From Arenicola marina (Eukaryota; Annelida; Polychaeta; Arenicolidae), in assembly GCA_964019135.1 (NCBI GenBank), contig OZ025258.1, positions 868,001-932,000 on the forward strand: a stretch of 64,000 nt of DNA, written 5' to 3'. The position numbers were made by a program, and so were the translations under genes. Of the stretch, positions 12,233-23,000 are shown piece after piece (the first letter of the stretch is position 1; the number at the start of each line of letters is the position of its first letter). Under the pieces are notes generated by a model. It was not told the DNA's origin. It searched no databases and was given only the letters and a program-made list of their open reading frames with translations.

Positions 12233-13024
12233 TTGTTGTAAATTAACTAAACTTTCACGGGATACTTCAATGTTACACTGGCTCTGGGTTTCAAATACCC
12301 TAGATTGTCCAATATCGCTAAAAATATTTCCTACACTAGCGCACCAACCGTTACAGTTCAGACTTAATTCCCAATTAAAGATTGTGTTTGGGAGTCGGTT
12401 ATCGGGCATTTTTATTATTTCATTCCATAATTTCAGCATTGATAAATATCTTCTGTATCTAGGTAGCATCCATCCCATGTCCCCATTCATTGCTGCTATT
12501 GGTGCGAACTTGTGCACACCCATGAAGTATCTCAGTGCTCGATTTTGGACATTATTGCATTTAGGAAAACGACCGTATCCCCACACTGCAGAGCCATAAT
12601 CCATGATTGGTACTACCCCTGCTTCATACAATTTGCTATATGTGTGGTACCCGATATTTTTAACTGTCTTAAAACGCGCGATAATGGCAGACAGAGCCCT
12701 GCCACTGGCATCTGCTAGTGTTTCGGAGCATTCTAAGAATTCTAGGTATTCATCAAATATGACACCTAGGTATTTGTATTTCGTTTCCACCTGGATAACT
12801 TCCGCACCACATCGAAATGTGACAGAGGTGCGTGCCCGCCGTCGCGGGCGGAAATGGACAACTTTGGTCTTGTTTACATTCAGTTTCAAGCGCCACAGAA
12901 CAATGTCATCTGCATATAAATATATAGAAACTACCTCTTCTCCAATTTTGACTCCGAGCGACGCAGATTTTAATTTGAGGGCCAAGTCGTTGATGTAGAG
13001 GCCAAACAAATGATTTTTACACAT
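12227..13024 (-). pseudogene. LINE reverse transcriptase, catalytic YADD and thumb part
   Basis: The frame has LFGLYINDL, then YLYADDIVL, which carries the catalytic YADD box, then KLNVNKTKVVHFRP and KYKYLGVIFDE, all reverse transcriptase landmarks. Only a few residues separate YADDIVL from WRLKLNVNK, where related proteins have roughly two dozen more, so an internal deletion removed part of the palm. The upstream join at about 13020 also lacks the usual GVRQG-type motif. The enzyme would be non-functional. Confidence 0.9.
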
Positions 13025-13452
13025 GCTTCTGTGTTCATATACAACGCCTGTATAGCATCATAGATTTTTCCATTGATATTGTAATCAAGAAGACGAACCA
13101 TTAGAAGGTCCCGATCGACACGGTCAAACGCTTTTTCCATATCAACAAAGGCTGCATAGGTTGACAAGCCCATTAATTTTCTATTCCGAGCGATGCTACT
13201 TAAGGTGTAAATGTGTTCTAGACAATTACGACCAGGTCGAAAGCCATTTTGCTCTTCTACAATTAGATCAATCAGCTCCGCATACTGACCAATTCTTTTG
13301 TTAAGTACGGACGAGTAAAGTTTTCCGATACAAGAGAGAAGACTAATGGCCCGGTAGTTCAGTGGCACACATTGATCAAGTAGCGCACCTTTCGGTATTG
13401 GCTTTATCAGTGTTTGGACCACAAGGACGGACAAATGCCTCGACTGAAACAT
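12970..13452 (-). pseudogene. LINE reverse transcriptase, finger/palm part
   Basis: Contains LIKPIPKG, NYRAISLLSCIGKLYSSVLN, QNGFRPGRNCLEHI and AFVDMEKAFDRVDRD; the last carries the first catalytic aspartate of motif A. The frame overlaps the next segment at the deletion point near 13020 and is entered from the previous segment by a frameshift near 13412. Confidence 0.92.
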
Positions 13453-13658
13453 GCTTGGGACAGATCCCGTAGTATTATGAGTATTCTACCTGTTTTCAAT
13501 ATCTCATTTGGAATTAGATCTAGACCGACCGCCTTTTTGTTTTTTAATCTAGATACGGCAACATCTACCTCAGATAACTCTATATCGTGATTTAAAAACT
13601 CATTTGCAACCTTTTCATTTTGATACCTCATGGCTTCAACCCTTTCTTTATAAGACAT
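13407..13658 (-). pseudogene. LINE reverse transcriptase, N-terminal part
   Basis: Eighty-three codons with LKNKKAVGLDLIPNEILK, the KA-x-G-D-x-I-P motif at the start of LINE reverse transcriptase domains. It is in the same frame as the preceding linker, separated by an in-frame TAG near 13661, and is cut from the following part by a frameshift. Confidence 0.88.
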
Positions 13659-13661
13659 TGC

Positions 13662-13967
13662 CTATAAAAATAAGTTATCGAAGGAGGTAGAATCGCGAAC
13701 CGACGGATTGTACAGGGATGAAAGGTTCTTTTCCCATACATTAAGTACTTCTTCAGTTTCCGTAAAACAGTGTTCGTCTGTGACAACTCTCATTGGAATA
13801 TCCTTGTTTGAACGAGGTCCAAGTCGCTTAAGAGTGTCCCAGAATTCCTTGGGATTCTTACTGCTAATATCATCCAGTGTCCTTATCAATGTAGAACTAT
13901 GCTCTCTCTTAGCCTTCCGTAACTCTCTGTCAAATGTGTGTCTAGCTGCCTGAAATTCCCTTCTCAA
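13662..13967 (-). pseudogene. LINE linker between endonuclease and reverse transcriptase
   Basis: About 100 codons including RELRKAKREH and NPKEFWDTLKRLGP, typical of the charged linker before the reverse transcriptase in CR1/Jockey-like elements. It shares its frame with the endonuclease fragment upstream; only an in-frame TAA near 14000 separates them. Confidence 0.8.
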
Positions 13968-13997
13968 CTTACTCTTCTCTTTAGTACTACCCTTACA

Positions 13998-14609
13998 TTA
14001 AAGGAAAGTCTTTTCCCGCACACACATAGTTTTCCAGAGCTGGGTAAGTTCATCGGTCCAATACGGTTTACCATTGATTCTTGTTCTCGTATTTCTGTTA
14101 CAGCCTACAGTGGGTGAGGGGTATTCATCCATTTCCTTCGTCATAGCTTTACACATGTCATCATAGACATGGTCAACACTCTCCTGTCCGTCACGGATTT
14201 GTTCTATCCTTTCAATAAGTTGGCTTACAGTTCTACCCCAAGCGGGTGATAAGAGAAAATCCGATGGTATCATGTGTAGTTTATACTTCGGTTTCTCCAC
14301 ACTATGGTGGGTAAAGTTCTCCCTTTCATTATTGTCTATAATGACGTCGCAAAGATCAAATTCGGCTGTTAACACTGAGTGGTCAGGTAGTTTGCATGTA
14401 TCTGTAATTAACCCCCCCAGGCGATACCTTTCAACGAGATCACTTACCAAATCGACACGAAATTTACCAAATGGCTTGATACTATCATGAGGAACCAACA
14501 TGTAATCTACAACAGATTTTCCCCTTGTTGATACAAACGTGTAGTTATCATCTTCTCCAACTCTACCATTCAGCATACAAAACTTAATATCATGAAGAAA
14601 TGCAATCAA
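13998..14609 (-). pseudogene. LINE endonuclease, C-terminal half
   Basis: Contains YTFVSTRGKSVVDYMLV and LPDHSVLTAEFDL. The first matches the S-x-x-G-x-S-x-x-D-Y region and the second the terminal DH motif of the exonuclease-endonuclease-phosphatase fold. A frameshift near 14680 separates it from the N-terminal half. After the fold come charged residues and the stop near 14000. Confidence 0.88.
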
Positions 14610-14634
14610 TGAGTCTCCGTGACTGTTCTTAGAC

Positions 14635-15543
14635 TCATCGAGAACTACTCTCGGTGGAATGTCGTCTATATCGCATATATAACATCTTGGTACCCGTCCT
14701 GGCGTTTATATCACCACAAAGGATTATGGAATCGGCATTACTTTGTAAGTATATTTCTGTAATTAAGTGAGCAAAAAAAGAACCAGCATCTCTACCCCAA
14801 GGCGAATTTTCCGGTGGCAGGTAACATGAGTAAATTACAGCAGAGAAATCAGTGCATTGATGTTTTAACCGTAGTCCGAGAATACCTTCATATTTGTCCA
14901 CCACTTCAACATCAAAGACTTCGTAGAGGTTATTCTTTACTAGTATTCCAACTCCGCCTGAACCTTTTCGCGCCCGCTTGTGGGTTCCGCTTCTGTTGTT
15001 GCCGTAGAAGGAGTAGCCGGCTATGTCCAAAGTCTGGTTCCCTTGAAGATGAGTTTCACTGAGGCAAACAACGTCACTAGAAATCTTGTCAATCACAGCC
15101 GTTCGCAAATCTCGATTGAGATCGGTGTAACCGTTTATATTCCAAGAGGATACAGAGATGGATCGTTTGATGGGTCGTGTCCTGTCCTGTGTCCCCGTGG
15201 CTTCAGCGGTAGATTCTCGTCGCGAGGTTACATCCGGTGCGTCGCTTTTCGCCACCAATCGCCCACTTCCACTCAGCCGATAACGGTTTCTGTTAGGTAC
15301 CATCTTCAGTATTTCCGCAAAGTTCAAGTGTATCAGGCGCTCGTTGTGGTCCATCGCGCGCCGCAAAAAGACTTTACGGTACGCCGGGGAGTCTTTTAGG
15401 TTCTGTTTACCTCGTAACACTGCAATATTGTCTTTCACCTTACTCAGTTCAATTTTGACAACACCGGTTTTGTTGTCACGCCCAGGGAGTCTGAGGTTTG
15501 ATTGAGGGCAGACCAATGCCTTCGCGAATGAGAATTTCAGCAC
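14635..15543 (-). pseudogene. LINE ORF1-like C-terminal domain joined to endonuclease N-terminal half
   Basis: The first 100 or so codons (TGVVKIELSKVKD, AYRKVFLRRAMDHNERLIHL, RYRLSGSGRLV) resemble the C-terminal domain of LINE ORF1 proteins. The same open frame then enters the endonuclease with VSSWNINGYT (catalytic Asn), VCLSETHLQG (catalytic Glu) and ILCGDINARTG (Asp/Asn pair). ORF1-like and endonuclease parts thus share one frame without a stop, as in a single polyprotein. The frame is lost near 14680. Confidence 0.85.
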
Positions 15544-15669
15544 GTTCTAAGATATTCTCATCCTGCTCGGGACGCATGTTAATTGCAATGATCGTCACCT
15601 CGGGGTCAACAGGTCAAACGGCGTTCTCTGTGCCAGGCCTCCTCTCTCTTCAAGTGTGGTCAGGCGTTT

Positions 15670-15981
15670 CTAATTATGGACGGTTGCAATTTCAATGTCC
15701 ACATGATCCTTCAACTCCTTGAATTCCTGGCTCAGTCGCTTGTTGAGGCGAAGACGAAGCTTCGTCTGGTCAGATTTCATCTCACTTAGCAGAGTTTTAA
15801 GCTGCTCGAACTCGCTACCTTTATCCATAGCGGCAGCGGGTTGTCGTTTTCGGTCCAAGCTGTTGCTGGCTCGGTGCCTCGTTAATTTGAATGGCGGCTT
15901 TTGCGAACTGGAACCGTCGTCTGATGAACTTTTTCGTGACCGTTTTGTGGAAAAAATAGACCAGTTGAGTTCATTTGACAT
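15670..15981 (-). pseudogene. LINE ORF1-like N-terminal fragment
   Basis: One hundred and three codons, serine/lysine/arginine-rich at the start, then a heptad-like stretch from about residue 55 (FEQLKTLLSEMKSDQTKLRL) that predicts a coiled coil, as in LINE ORF1 proteins. The start Met is in a reasonable context about 10 bp below 15990. At least one frameshift lies between this segment and the next (15670-15500). Confidence 0.65.
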
Positions 15982-15990
15982 ATTCCTTCC

Positions 15991-16689
15991 TGTTCCTGAT
16001 GGCAGAATTATCCCGATGGTTCGGGAATGTCTCCTGGTAGATGGGCGTATCCGTTATATATTCCACTAATTGTCCCTGCGCTGTTGTTTATCTGAACATT
16101 TTACGACGCATGCGCACATGGAAACATCCATCCCAGTGTAACATATGCTGGGGAAGGGTACAATTCAAGCCATTGAGGATGCCAACTACTTTGGAGATGT
16201 TATTCTCGATGTTATCAATATGATTACTCCATTTCATATGCTTAAATCACCTTATATACCGTTTATTCGTTTTTCCTTTTGCTTCGAATCATTACAAAAG
16301 CAGAATTTCTCTTTTTAAAGTTTCTGTTTTATAAAAGGTATAGCAAGAAAAGGTTTCGGCAATTCCTTTTCTCTTTACCTTTTTGAAACATGAAAAAGCA
16401 AAAAAGGTAACCGTTTGCCCTTTTCTAAATTAGAAACTAAAAATACGTAACACCCGTGTGACCTATTTGTGAACTTTGTGAACTGTGGAAAAAGAAAAAT
16501 GTTAATGTTTCATGTTAAGGATATACTCCGTTTTGAAGGAATATATTCACAATGAATAATGGGAGGTGGAATGTGTTCGTGTAAAGCCACCACCCGCCTT
16601 TCTAATGCCTGTCTACTGTACACTACTATGCATGTTTTGGTTACATTTCTGGATATTATATATACGAGATCGTCGTGGCGAAGTAAACA
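15991..16689. other. Possible LINE 5' region, then AT-rich non-coding DNA
   Basis: The first part may be LINE 5' UTR; no end signal is visible. From 16260 the DNA is AT-rich with runs such as CTTTTT and no coding potential. Confidence 0.4.
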
Positions 16690-16836
16690 TTATATATATA
16701 CCGGTAAATTATATATATACCGGTATATTATATATATATACCGGTATATTATATATATACCGGTAAATTATATATATACCGGTATATTATATATATATAC
16801 CGGTATATTATATATATACCGGTATATTATATATAT
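16690..16836. repeat. Short TA-rich array with ACCGGT core
   Basis: CCGGTA recurs at 16701, 16720, 16741, 16760, 16779, 16800 and 16819, embedded in TATATATATA runs. The intervals follow 19, 21, 19 bp, giving a higher-order period of 59 bp. The sequence is largely self-complementary. Confidence 0.93.
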
Positions 16837-17545
16837 CAATATATTGAAAATATCGTTGACGAATATACCATCCACCACCACCCCCACCCCCCCGAGGCCA
16901 GCGTCTCGCTCGTTCCGAGATCTCAAGCGATGATGTTCCATCGCCATATATATATATAATATTTAAATTAAGTACAAAATTCAATTTTAAAGTTAGAATC
17001 ATATTACGTGGATAGCATTGGGAAGATCGCTGTTTGCCAAAGTGGTTAGCCTAATGATCACGTTTTAAAATGTCTGCGAGAATACATTGTGAGATAGTGA
17101 ATCACATGTACAACTTTGGGAAATTAACACCTGAACATCGGGTTCTGTACCGCTTGTTCACGCTAATGTAGTTTCCTTGGGCTGAACCCTAGAAGAAGTC
17201 TCAAGTCTATTCAGCTCGTTCCCAAACTGTGAACAAACTGGACAAGTAAATACCCCGAAGCTGTTTTTCAACCAACTATTGCTGTATTTATTCACTTTAG
17301 CCTATTGCATGATTACCAGTCATGCTGGTTTACAGTGGCACTGTCCTCTATTACAGACACTGACAGCCTCGTCGCCTGCCACATATAATGTTGTGGCATT
17401 GGTATCGGCCGACCGGAACCCTTGTTATCACATTGAAAGGCAGAGGATATAACTCAGTGAGGAATGTTTGGAAGGAAACAACTGGCCCCGAGGAGCCGTT
17501 AACTGGTGGGAGGGACTGGGAATGTGACACCAGCGGCTCCAGAGA
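16837..17545. other. Non-coding stretch
   Basis: Unique sequence with a C-rich run near 16877-16893 and a TA run near 16947. A stretch at 17035-17070 faintly recalls a tRNA A box, but there is no matching B box. No gene is recognised. Confidence 0.45.
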
Positions 17546-17890
17546 GGTACAACACATATCTTCACCCACTCCGGCACCAGATAGGTACAACACATATCTT
17601 AACCCACTCCGGGACAGGTACAACACATATCTTAACCCACTCCGACACAGGTACAACACATATCTTCACCCACTCCGGCACCAGATAGGTACAACACATA
17701 TCTTAACCCACTCCGGGACAGGTACAACACATATCTTAACCCACTCCGACACAGGTACAACACATATCTTCACTCAATCCGGCACCAGATAGGTACAACA
17801 CATATCTTCACCCAATCCGGCACCAGATAGGTACAACACATATCTTCACCCAATCCGGCACCAGACAGGTACAGCACATATCTTCACCTT
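17546..17890. repeat. 33/38-bp tandem array, about 10 copies
   Basis: AGGTACAACACATATCTT recurs from 17546. Long units (38 bp, ending CGGCACCAGAT) and short units (33 bp, ending CGGGAC or CGACAC) alternate as long-short-short, a 104-bp higher-order unit, before the array becomes uniform and decays at 17890. The 134-codon open frame across it is a repeat artefact. Confidence 0.93.
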
Positions 17891-19101
17891 CTTCAAGAAC
17901 GCTGTTAAATACCCAATGACAGCACGCGCTCCGTAACCACAGCAATCACGCCTCTGATTGGTTAGAAGAACCGGAAGTGACGGCTGCAGGACGGCCGTGA
18001 ACTCTGACTAGACCCCGTATAAGCATAAGGCCAATTCTTTCTCTGGTCACGCTGTGCCAATTTCTTCTTCATTGAAATCTCCACTAACGCAGTAAAGTAT
18101 CATTAACTCTTAATCCAATGCAGATTATGAAATATATTAACTTAGCTAGATGGGGCACAGACACTGTAAAAAGTGTATGCGACAATGAAAGCTCCCCATC
18201 CACGCAGAAAATACGACCTTCAATTCAATTTCATTGTTCATTTCTACTTCAACTATGTTGACATGTGAAATTGTCGCATGTCCTTTACCCTTGTAAACTT
18301 CAATGTTCCCAGCAGCAGTCTGGACAAAAATGGGGAGCAGTTATTTCTCAACCACTTTCGGGTCAGAATTGACAAAACAGTCAGAATCGATAACAACACA
18401 CGCGGCGACTGGCTCGACTGGCATTATCTACCACGACAAGTCTTACGTACCTTACAGAGACCACGGCCGGACGCACCCCTCACCAAATATATAGCAGCAA
18501 ATATATAGCATCCAATATACAGCATTAACTTCAGACTAAACGCGGTAGAACATTCTGTACCACGTGATGTATGTTAACGGGTCCGCCAATGCCGACCACC
18601 GACTCGGTAGGACGCTGTCCTATCAGGATCACTTTGATAACGATCGACAGGTCACATCAAATGGTGACATCGCAAACTACCGCTGCTCCTAGTGCTCATA
18701 GATTACAATAAATGATTATTATGAATTACAATAGTAATAAAAGAAATGTGTAAAATTGAAATAATAATAAACGTAATTTCCGCTTGAGGTGACTACAATA
18801 AATATAAAATTACGTCGCATAACGAGGAGACTCATAGAAACAGAACGCAGGGATACTTGCTATAGAACGCAGGGGCACTTGACACACAATTTCATCACAC
18901 AATAACATGGTAACACATTTTGATTTATCTTTTGTAAGAACTCATTTGTATAGTGACACATGTTCCATGAGATTCAAGCAAAGCAGTTTGTGTTATTTAA
19001 TATCGACCTGTCGACAAATAGTTACCTTATATCATAAATATGTATCGCAATTTCTACACCACGTGACACCGCATGACGTCACAGCTCACAACACGCAACA
19101 C
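17891..19101. other. Non-coding; possibly 3' flank or 3' UTR of the SVOP-like gene
   Basis: AT-rich, no coding region. Relative to the minus-strand SVOP-like gene this is downstream. TTTAAT at 18997-19002 reads ATTAAA on the gene strand and could be a poly(A) signal, but no further support is visible. A CRE palindrome TGACGTCA lies at 19074-19081. Confidence 0.4.
17955..17982. promoter_or_regulatory. Possible promoter elements: inverted CCAAT plus ETS/CRE
   Basis: GATTGGTT (reverse CCAAT box) is followed 8 bp later by ACCGGAAGTGACG at 17970-17982, which joins an ETS consensus to a CRE half-site. The combination is typical of TATA-less animal promoters. No first exon was recognised on either side. 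Confidence 0.25.
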
Positions 19102-19918
19102 TGTCGTTTGTGACCTCTGTCCTACGGACTGACAACTATCTGATGTGGTTTGTCACCTCTGTCCTACGGACTGACAACTATCTGATGTGGTTTGTGACCT
19201 CTGTCCTACGGACTGACAACTATCTGATGCGGTTTGTGACCTCAGTCGTACGGACTGACAACTATCTGATGTCGTTTGTGACCTCTGCCGTACGGACTGA
19301 CAACTATCTGATGTCGTTTGTGACCTCTGCCGTACGGACTGATAACTATCTGATGTGGTTTGTGACCTCTGCCGTACGGACTGACAACTATCTGATGTCG
19401 TTCGTGACCTCTGCCGTAGGGACTGACAACTATCTGATGTGGTTTGTGACCTGCCGTACGGACTGACAACTATCTGATGTCGTTTGTGACCTCTGCCGTA
19501 CGGACTGACAACTATCTGATGTGGTTTGTGACCTCTGTCGTACGGACTGACAACTATCTGATGTCGTTTGTGACCTCTGCCGTACGGACTGACAACTATC
19601 TGATGTCGTTTGTGACCTGCCGTACGGACTGACAACTATCTGATGTCGTTTGTGACCTCTGCCGTACGGACTGACAACTATCTGATGTGGTTTGTGACCT
19701 CTGTCGTACGGACTGACAACTATCTAATGTCGTTTGTGACCTCTGCCGTACGGACTGACAACTATCTGATGTGGTTTGTGACCTGCCGTACGGACTGACA
19801 ACTATCTGATGCGGTTTGTGACCTCTGCCGTACGGACTGACAACTATCTGATGTCGTTTGTGACCTGCCGTACGGACTGACAACTATCTGATGTGGTTTG
19901 TGACCTCTGTCGACCTCT
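19102..19918. repeat. 42/39-bp tandem array, about 20 copies
   Basis: The unit contains GACTGACAACTATCTGATG and GTTTGTGACCTCTGCCGTAC; 39-bp variants lack three bases (GACCTGCC instead of GACCTCTGCC). Both lengths are multiples of 3, so long frames stay open (160 codons at 19153-19635 minus, 118 at 19110-19466 plus); their products are pure repeats and I do not call them genes. On the gene strand each unit holds AGATAGTTGTCAG, which also spans the stop codon of the proposed last SVOP-like exon at 19949. Confidence 0.96.
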
Positions 19919-19948
19919 AGGGGTTGCTCCCGTCGTGCCGGCTGACAA

Positions 19949-19987
19949 CTATCTCTCTTCGGTGTCTTTTCGCTTTTCGTGAGTATC
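19949..19987 (-). CDS. SVOP: Probable last coding exon of the SVOP-like transporter
   Basis: On the minus strand, TTTTGGTTGCAG precedes an open stretch of 12 codons, DTHEKRKDTEER, then TAG at 19951-19949. The acceptor is phase 0, matching the phase-0 donor at 31088, so joining keeps the frame after LPIETKGRTME. The product is a short hydrophilic tail, as expected for the cytosolic C-terminus that follows the last membrane helix in SVOP. The intron would be 11.1 kb. The exon is short and inferred from the splice site and phase only; the alternative is read-through into the intron, ending near 30548. Confidence 0.5.
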   Translation of the reverse strand, partial: DTHEKRKDTEER

Positions 19988-20055
19988 CTGCAACCAAAAT
20001 GTTCAAATTGTAACTCCGTTATCCGTTATAGAGTCCAGCGACACGATCTGACCCC

Positions 20056-23000
20056 GAGAGGGGAGGGAGGGGGGTGGTCAGGGTGTATGTCCTTACCTCC
20101 ATCGTCCTGCCCTTGGTCTCTATGGGCAGCAGCAGGCTGGCTATAGCGCCCAGTATGTACATTGTGAGGGGAGGGAGGGAGGGAGGGGGGTGGTCAGGGT
20201 GTATGTCCTTACCTCCATCGTCCTGCCCTTGGTCTCTATGGGCAGCAGCAGGCTGGCTATAGCGCCCAGTATGTACATTGTGAGGGGAGGGAGGGAGGGA
20301 GGGGGGTGGTCAGGGTGTATGTCCTTACCTCCATCGTCCTGCCCTTGGTCTCTATGGGCAGCAGCAGGCTGGCTATAGCGCCCAGTATGTACATTGTGAG
20401 GGGAGGGAGGGAGGGGGGTGGTCAGGGTGTATGTCCTTACCTCCATCGTCCTGCCCTTGGTCTCTATGGGCAGCAGCAGGCTGGCTATAGCGCCCAGTAT
20501 GTACATTGTGAGGGGAGGGAGGGAGGGGGGTGGTCAGGGTGTATGTCCTTACCTCCATCGTCCTGCCCTTGGTCTCTATGGGCAGCAGCAGGCTGGCTAT
20601 AGCGCCCAGTATGTACATTGTGAGGGGAGGGAGGGAGGGGGGTGGTCAGGGTGTATGTCCTTACCTCCATCGTCCTGCCCTTGGTCTCTATGGGCAGCAG
20701 CAGGCTGGCTATAGCGCCCAGTATGTACATTGTGAGGGGAGGGAGGGAGGGGGGTGGTCAGGGTGTATGTCCTTACCTCCATCGTCCTGCCCTTGGTCTC
20801 TATGGGCAGCAGCAGGCTGGCTATAGCGCCCAGTATGTACATTGTGAGGGGAGGGAGGGAGGGGGGTGGTCAGGGTGTATGTCCTTACCTCCATCGTCCT
20901 GCCCTTGGTCTCTATGGGCAGCAGCAGGCTGGCTATAGCGCCCAGTATACACATTGTGAGGGGAGGGAGAGAGGGAGGGGGGTGGTCAGGGTGTATGTCC
21001 TTACCTCCATCGTCCTGCCCTTGGTCTCTATGGGCAGCAGCAGGCTGGCTATAGCGCCCAGTATGTACATTGTGAGGGGAGGGAGGGAGGGGGGTGGTCA
21101 GGGTGTATGTCCTTACCTCCATCGTCCTGCCCTTGGTCTCTATGGGCAGCAGCAGGCTGGCTATAGCGCCCAGTATGTACATTGTGAGGGGAGGGAGGGA
21201 GGGGGGTGGTCAGGGTGTATGTCCTTACCTCCATCGTCCTGCCCTTGGTCTCTATGGGCAGCAGCAGGCTGGCTATAGCGCCCAGTATGTACATTGTGAG
21301 GGGAGGGAGGGAGGGGGGTGGTCAGGGTGTATGTCCTTACCTCCATCGTCCTGCCCTTGGTCTCTATGGGCAGCAGCAGGCTGGCTATAGCGCCCAGTAT
21401 ACACATTGTGAGGGGAGGGAGGGAGGGAGGGGGGTGGTCAGGGTGTATGTCCTTACCTCCATCGTCCTGCCCTTGGTCTCTATGGGCAGCAGCAGGCTGG
21501 CTATAGCGCCCAGTATGTACATTGTGAGGGGAGGGAGGGAGGGGGGTGGTCAGGGTGTATGTCCTTACCTCCATCGTCCTGCCCTTGGTCTCTATGGGCA
21601 GCAGCAGGCTGGCTATAGCCCCAGTATGTACATTGTGAGGGGAGGGAGAGAGGGAGGGGGGTGGTCAGGGTGTATGTCCTTACCTCCATCGTCCTGCCCT
21701 TGGTCTCTATGGGCAGCAGCAGGCTGGCTATAGCGCCCAGTATGTACATTGTGAGGGGAGGGAGGGAGGGGGGTGGTCAGGGTGTCTGTCCTTACCTCCA
21801 TCGTCCTGCCCTTGGTCTCTATGGGCAGCAGCAGGCTGGCTAGAGCGCCCAGTATGTACATTGTGAGGGGAGGGAGGGAGGGAGGGGGGTGGTCAGGGTG
21901 TATGTCCTTACCTCCATCGTCCTGCCCTTGGTCTCTATGGGCAGCAGCAGGCTGGCTATAGCGCCCAGTATGTACATTGTGAGGGGAGGGAGGGAGGGAG
22001 GGGGGTGGTCAGGGTGTATGTCCTTACCTCCATCGTCCTGCCCTTGGTCTCTATGGGCAGCAGCAGGCTGGCTATAGCGCCCAGTATGTACATTGTGAGG
22101 GGAGGGAGGGAGGGAGGGGGGTGGTCAGGGTGTATGTCCTTACCTCCATCGTCCTGCCCTTGGTCTCTGTGGGCAGCAGCAGGCTGGCTATAGCGCCCAG
22201 TATGTACATTGTGAGGGGAGGGAGGGAGGGAGGGGTGGTCAGGGTGTATGTCCTTACCTCCATCGTCCTGCCCTTGGTCTCTATGGGCAGCAGCAGGCTG
22301 GCTATAGCGCCCAGTATGTACATTGTGAGGGGAGGGAGGGAGGGAGGGGGGTGGTCAGGGTGTATGTCCTTACCTCCATCGTCCTGCCCTTGGTCTCTAT
22401 GGGCAGCAGCAGGCTGGCTATAGCGCCCAGTATGTACATTGTGAGGGGAGGGAGGGAGGGAGGGGTGGTCAGGGTGTATGTCCTTACCTCCATCGTCCTG
22501 CCCTTGGTCTCTATGGGCAGCAGCAGGCTGGCTATAGCGCCCAGTATGTACATTGTGAGGGGAGGGAGGGAGGGAGGGGGGTGGTCAGGGTGTATGTCCT
22601 TACCTCCATCGTCCTGCCCTTGGTCTCTATGGGCAGCAGCAGGCTGGCTATAGCGGCCAGTATGTACATTGTGAGGGGAGGGAGGGAGGGAGGGGGGTGG
22701 TCAGGGTGTATGTCCTTACCTCCATCGTCCTGCCCCTGGTCTCTATGGGCAGCGGCAGGCTGGCTATAGCCCCAGTATGTACATTGTGAGGGGAGGGAGG
22801 GAGGGAGGGGGGTGGTCAGGGTGTATGTCCTTACCTCCATCGTCCTGCCCTTGGTCTCTATGGGCAGCAGCAGGCTGGCTATAGCCCCAGTATGTACATT
22901 GTGAGGGGAGGGAGGGAGGGAGGGGGGTGGTCAGGGTGTATGTCCTTACCTCCATCGTCCTGCCCTTGGTCTCTATGGGCAGCAGCAGGCTGGCTATAGC

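Larger units (their letters stand above)
11498..15990 (-). mobile_element. Degenerate non-LTR retrotransposon (LINE)
   Basis: Minus-strand remnants occur in the right order for a LINE: ORF1-like protein, apurinic-type endonuclease, reverse transcriptase, C-terminal zinc knuckle, 3' UTR, then a GATA-type microsatellite at 11499-11522 that probably represents its 3' tail. The coding region is interrupted by frameshifts, at least two in-frame stops (near 14000 and 13661) and two internal deletions in the reverse transcriptase, so it is inactive. Domain content fits the large APE-type LINE group (CR1/Jockey/I-like) common in marine invertebrates; I cannot fix the clade. The 5' limit is uncertain and no target duplication was identified. 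Confidence 0.9.

Noticed and set aside
17035..17070. tRNA gene or tRNA-derived SINE
   Set aside because: A faint A-box-like stretch is present but no B box, no cloverleaf pairing and no poly(A) or repeat tail.
18997..19002. ATTAAA poly(A) signal of the SVOP-like gene
   Set aside because: The hexamer is present on the gene strand, but a single hexamer in AT-rich DNA almost 1 kb past the stop is not enough to call a 3' end.
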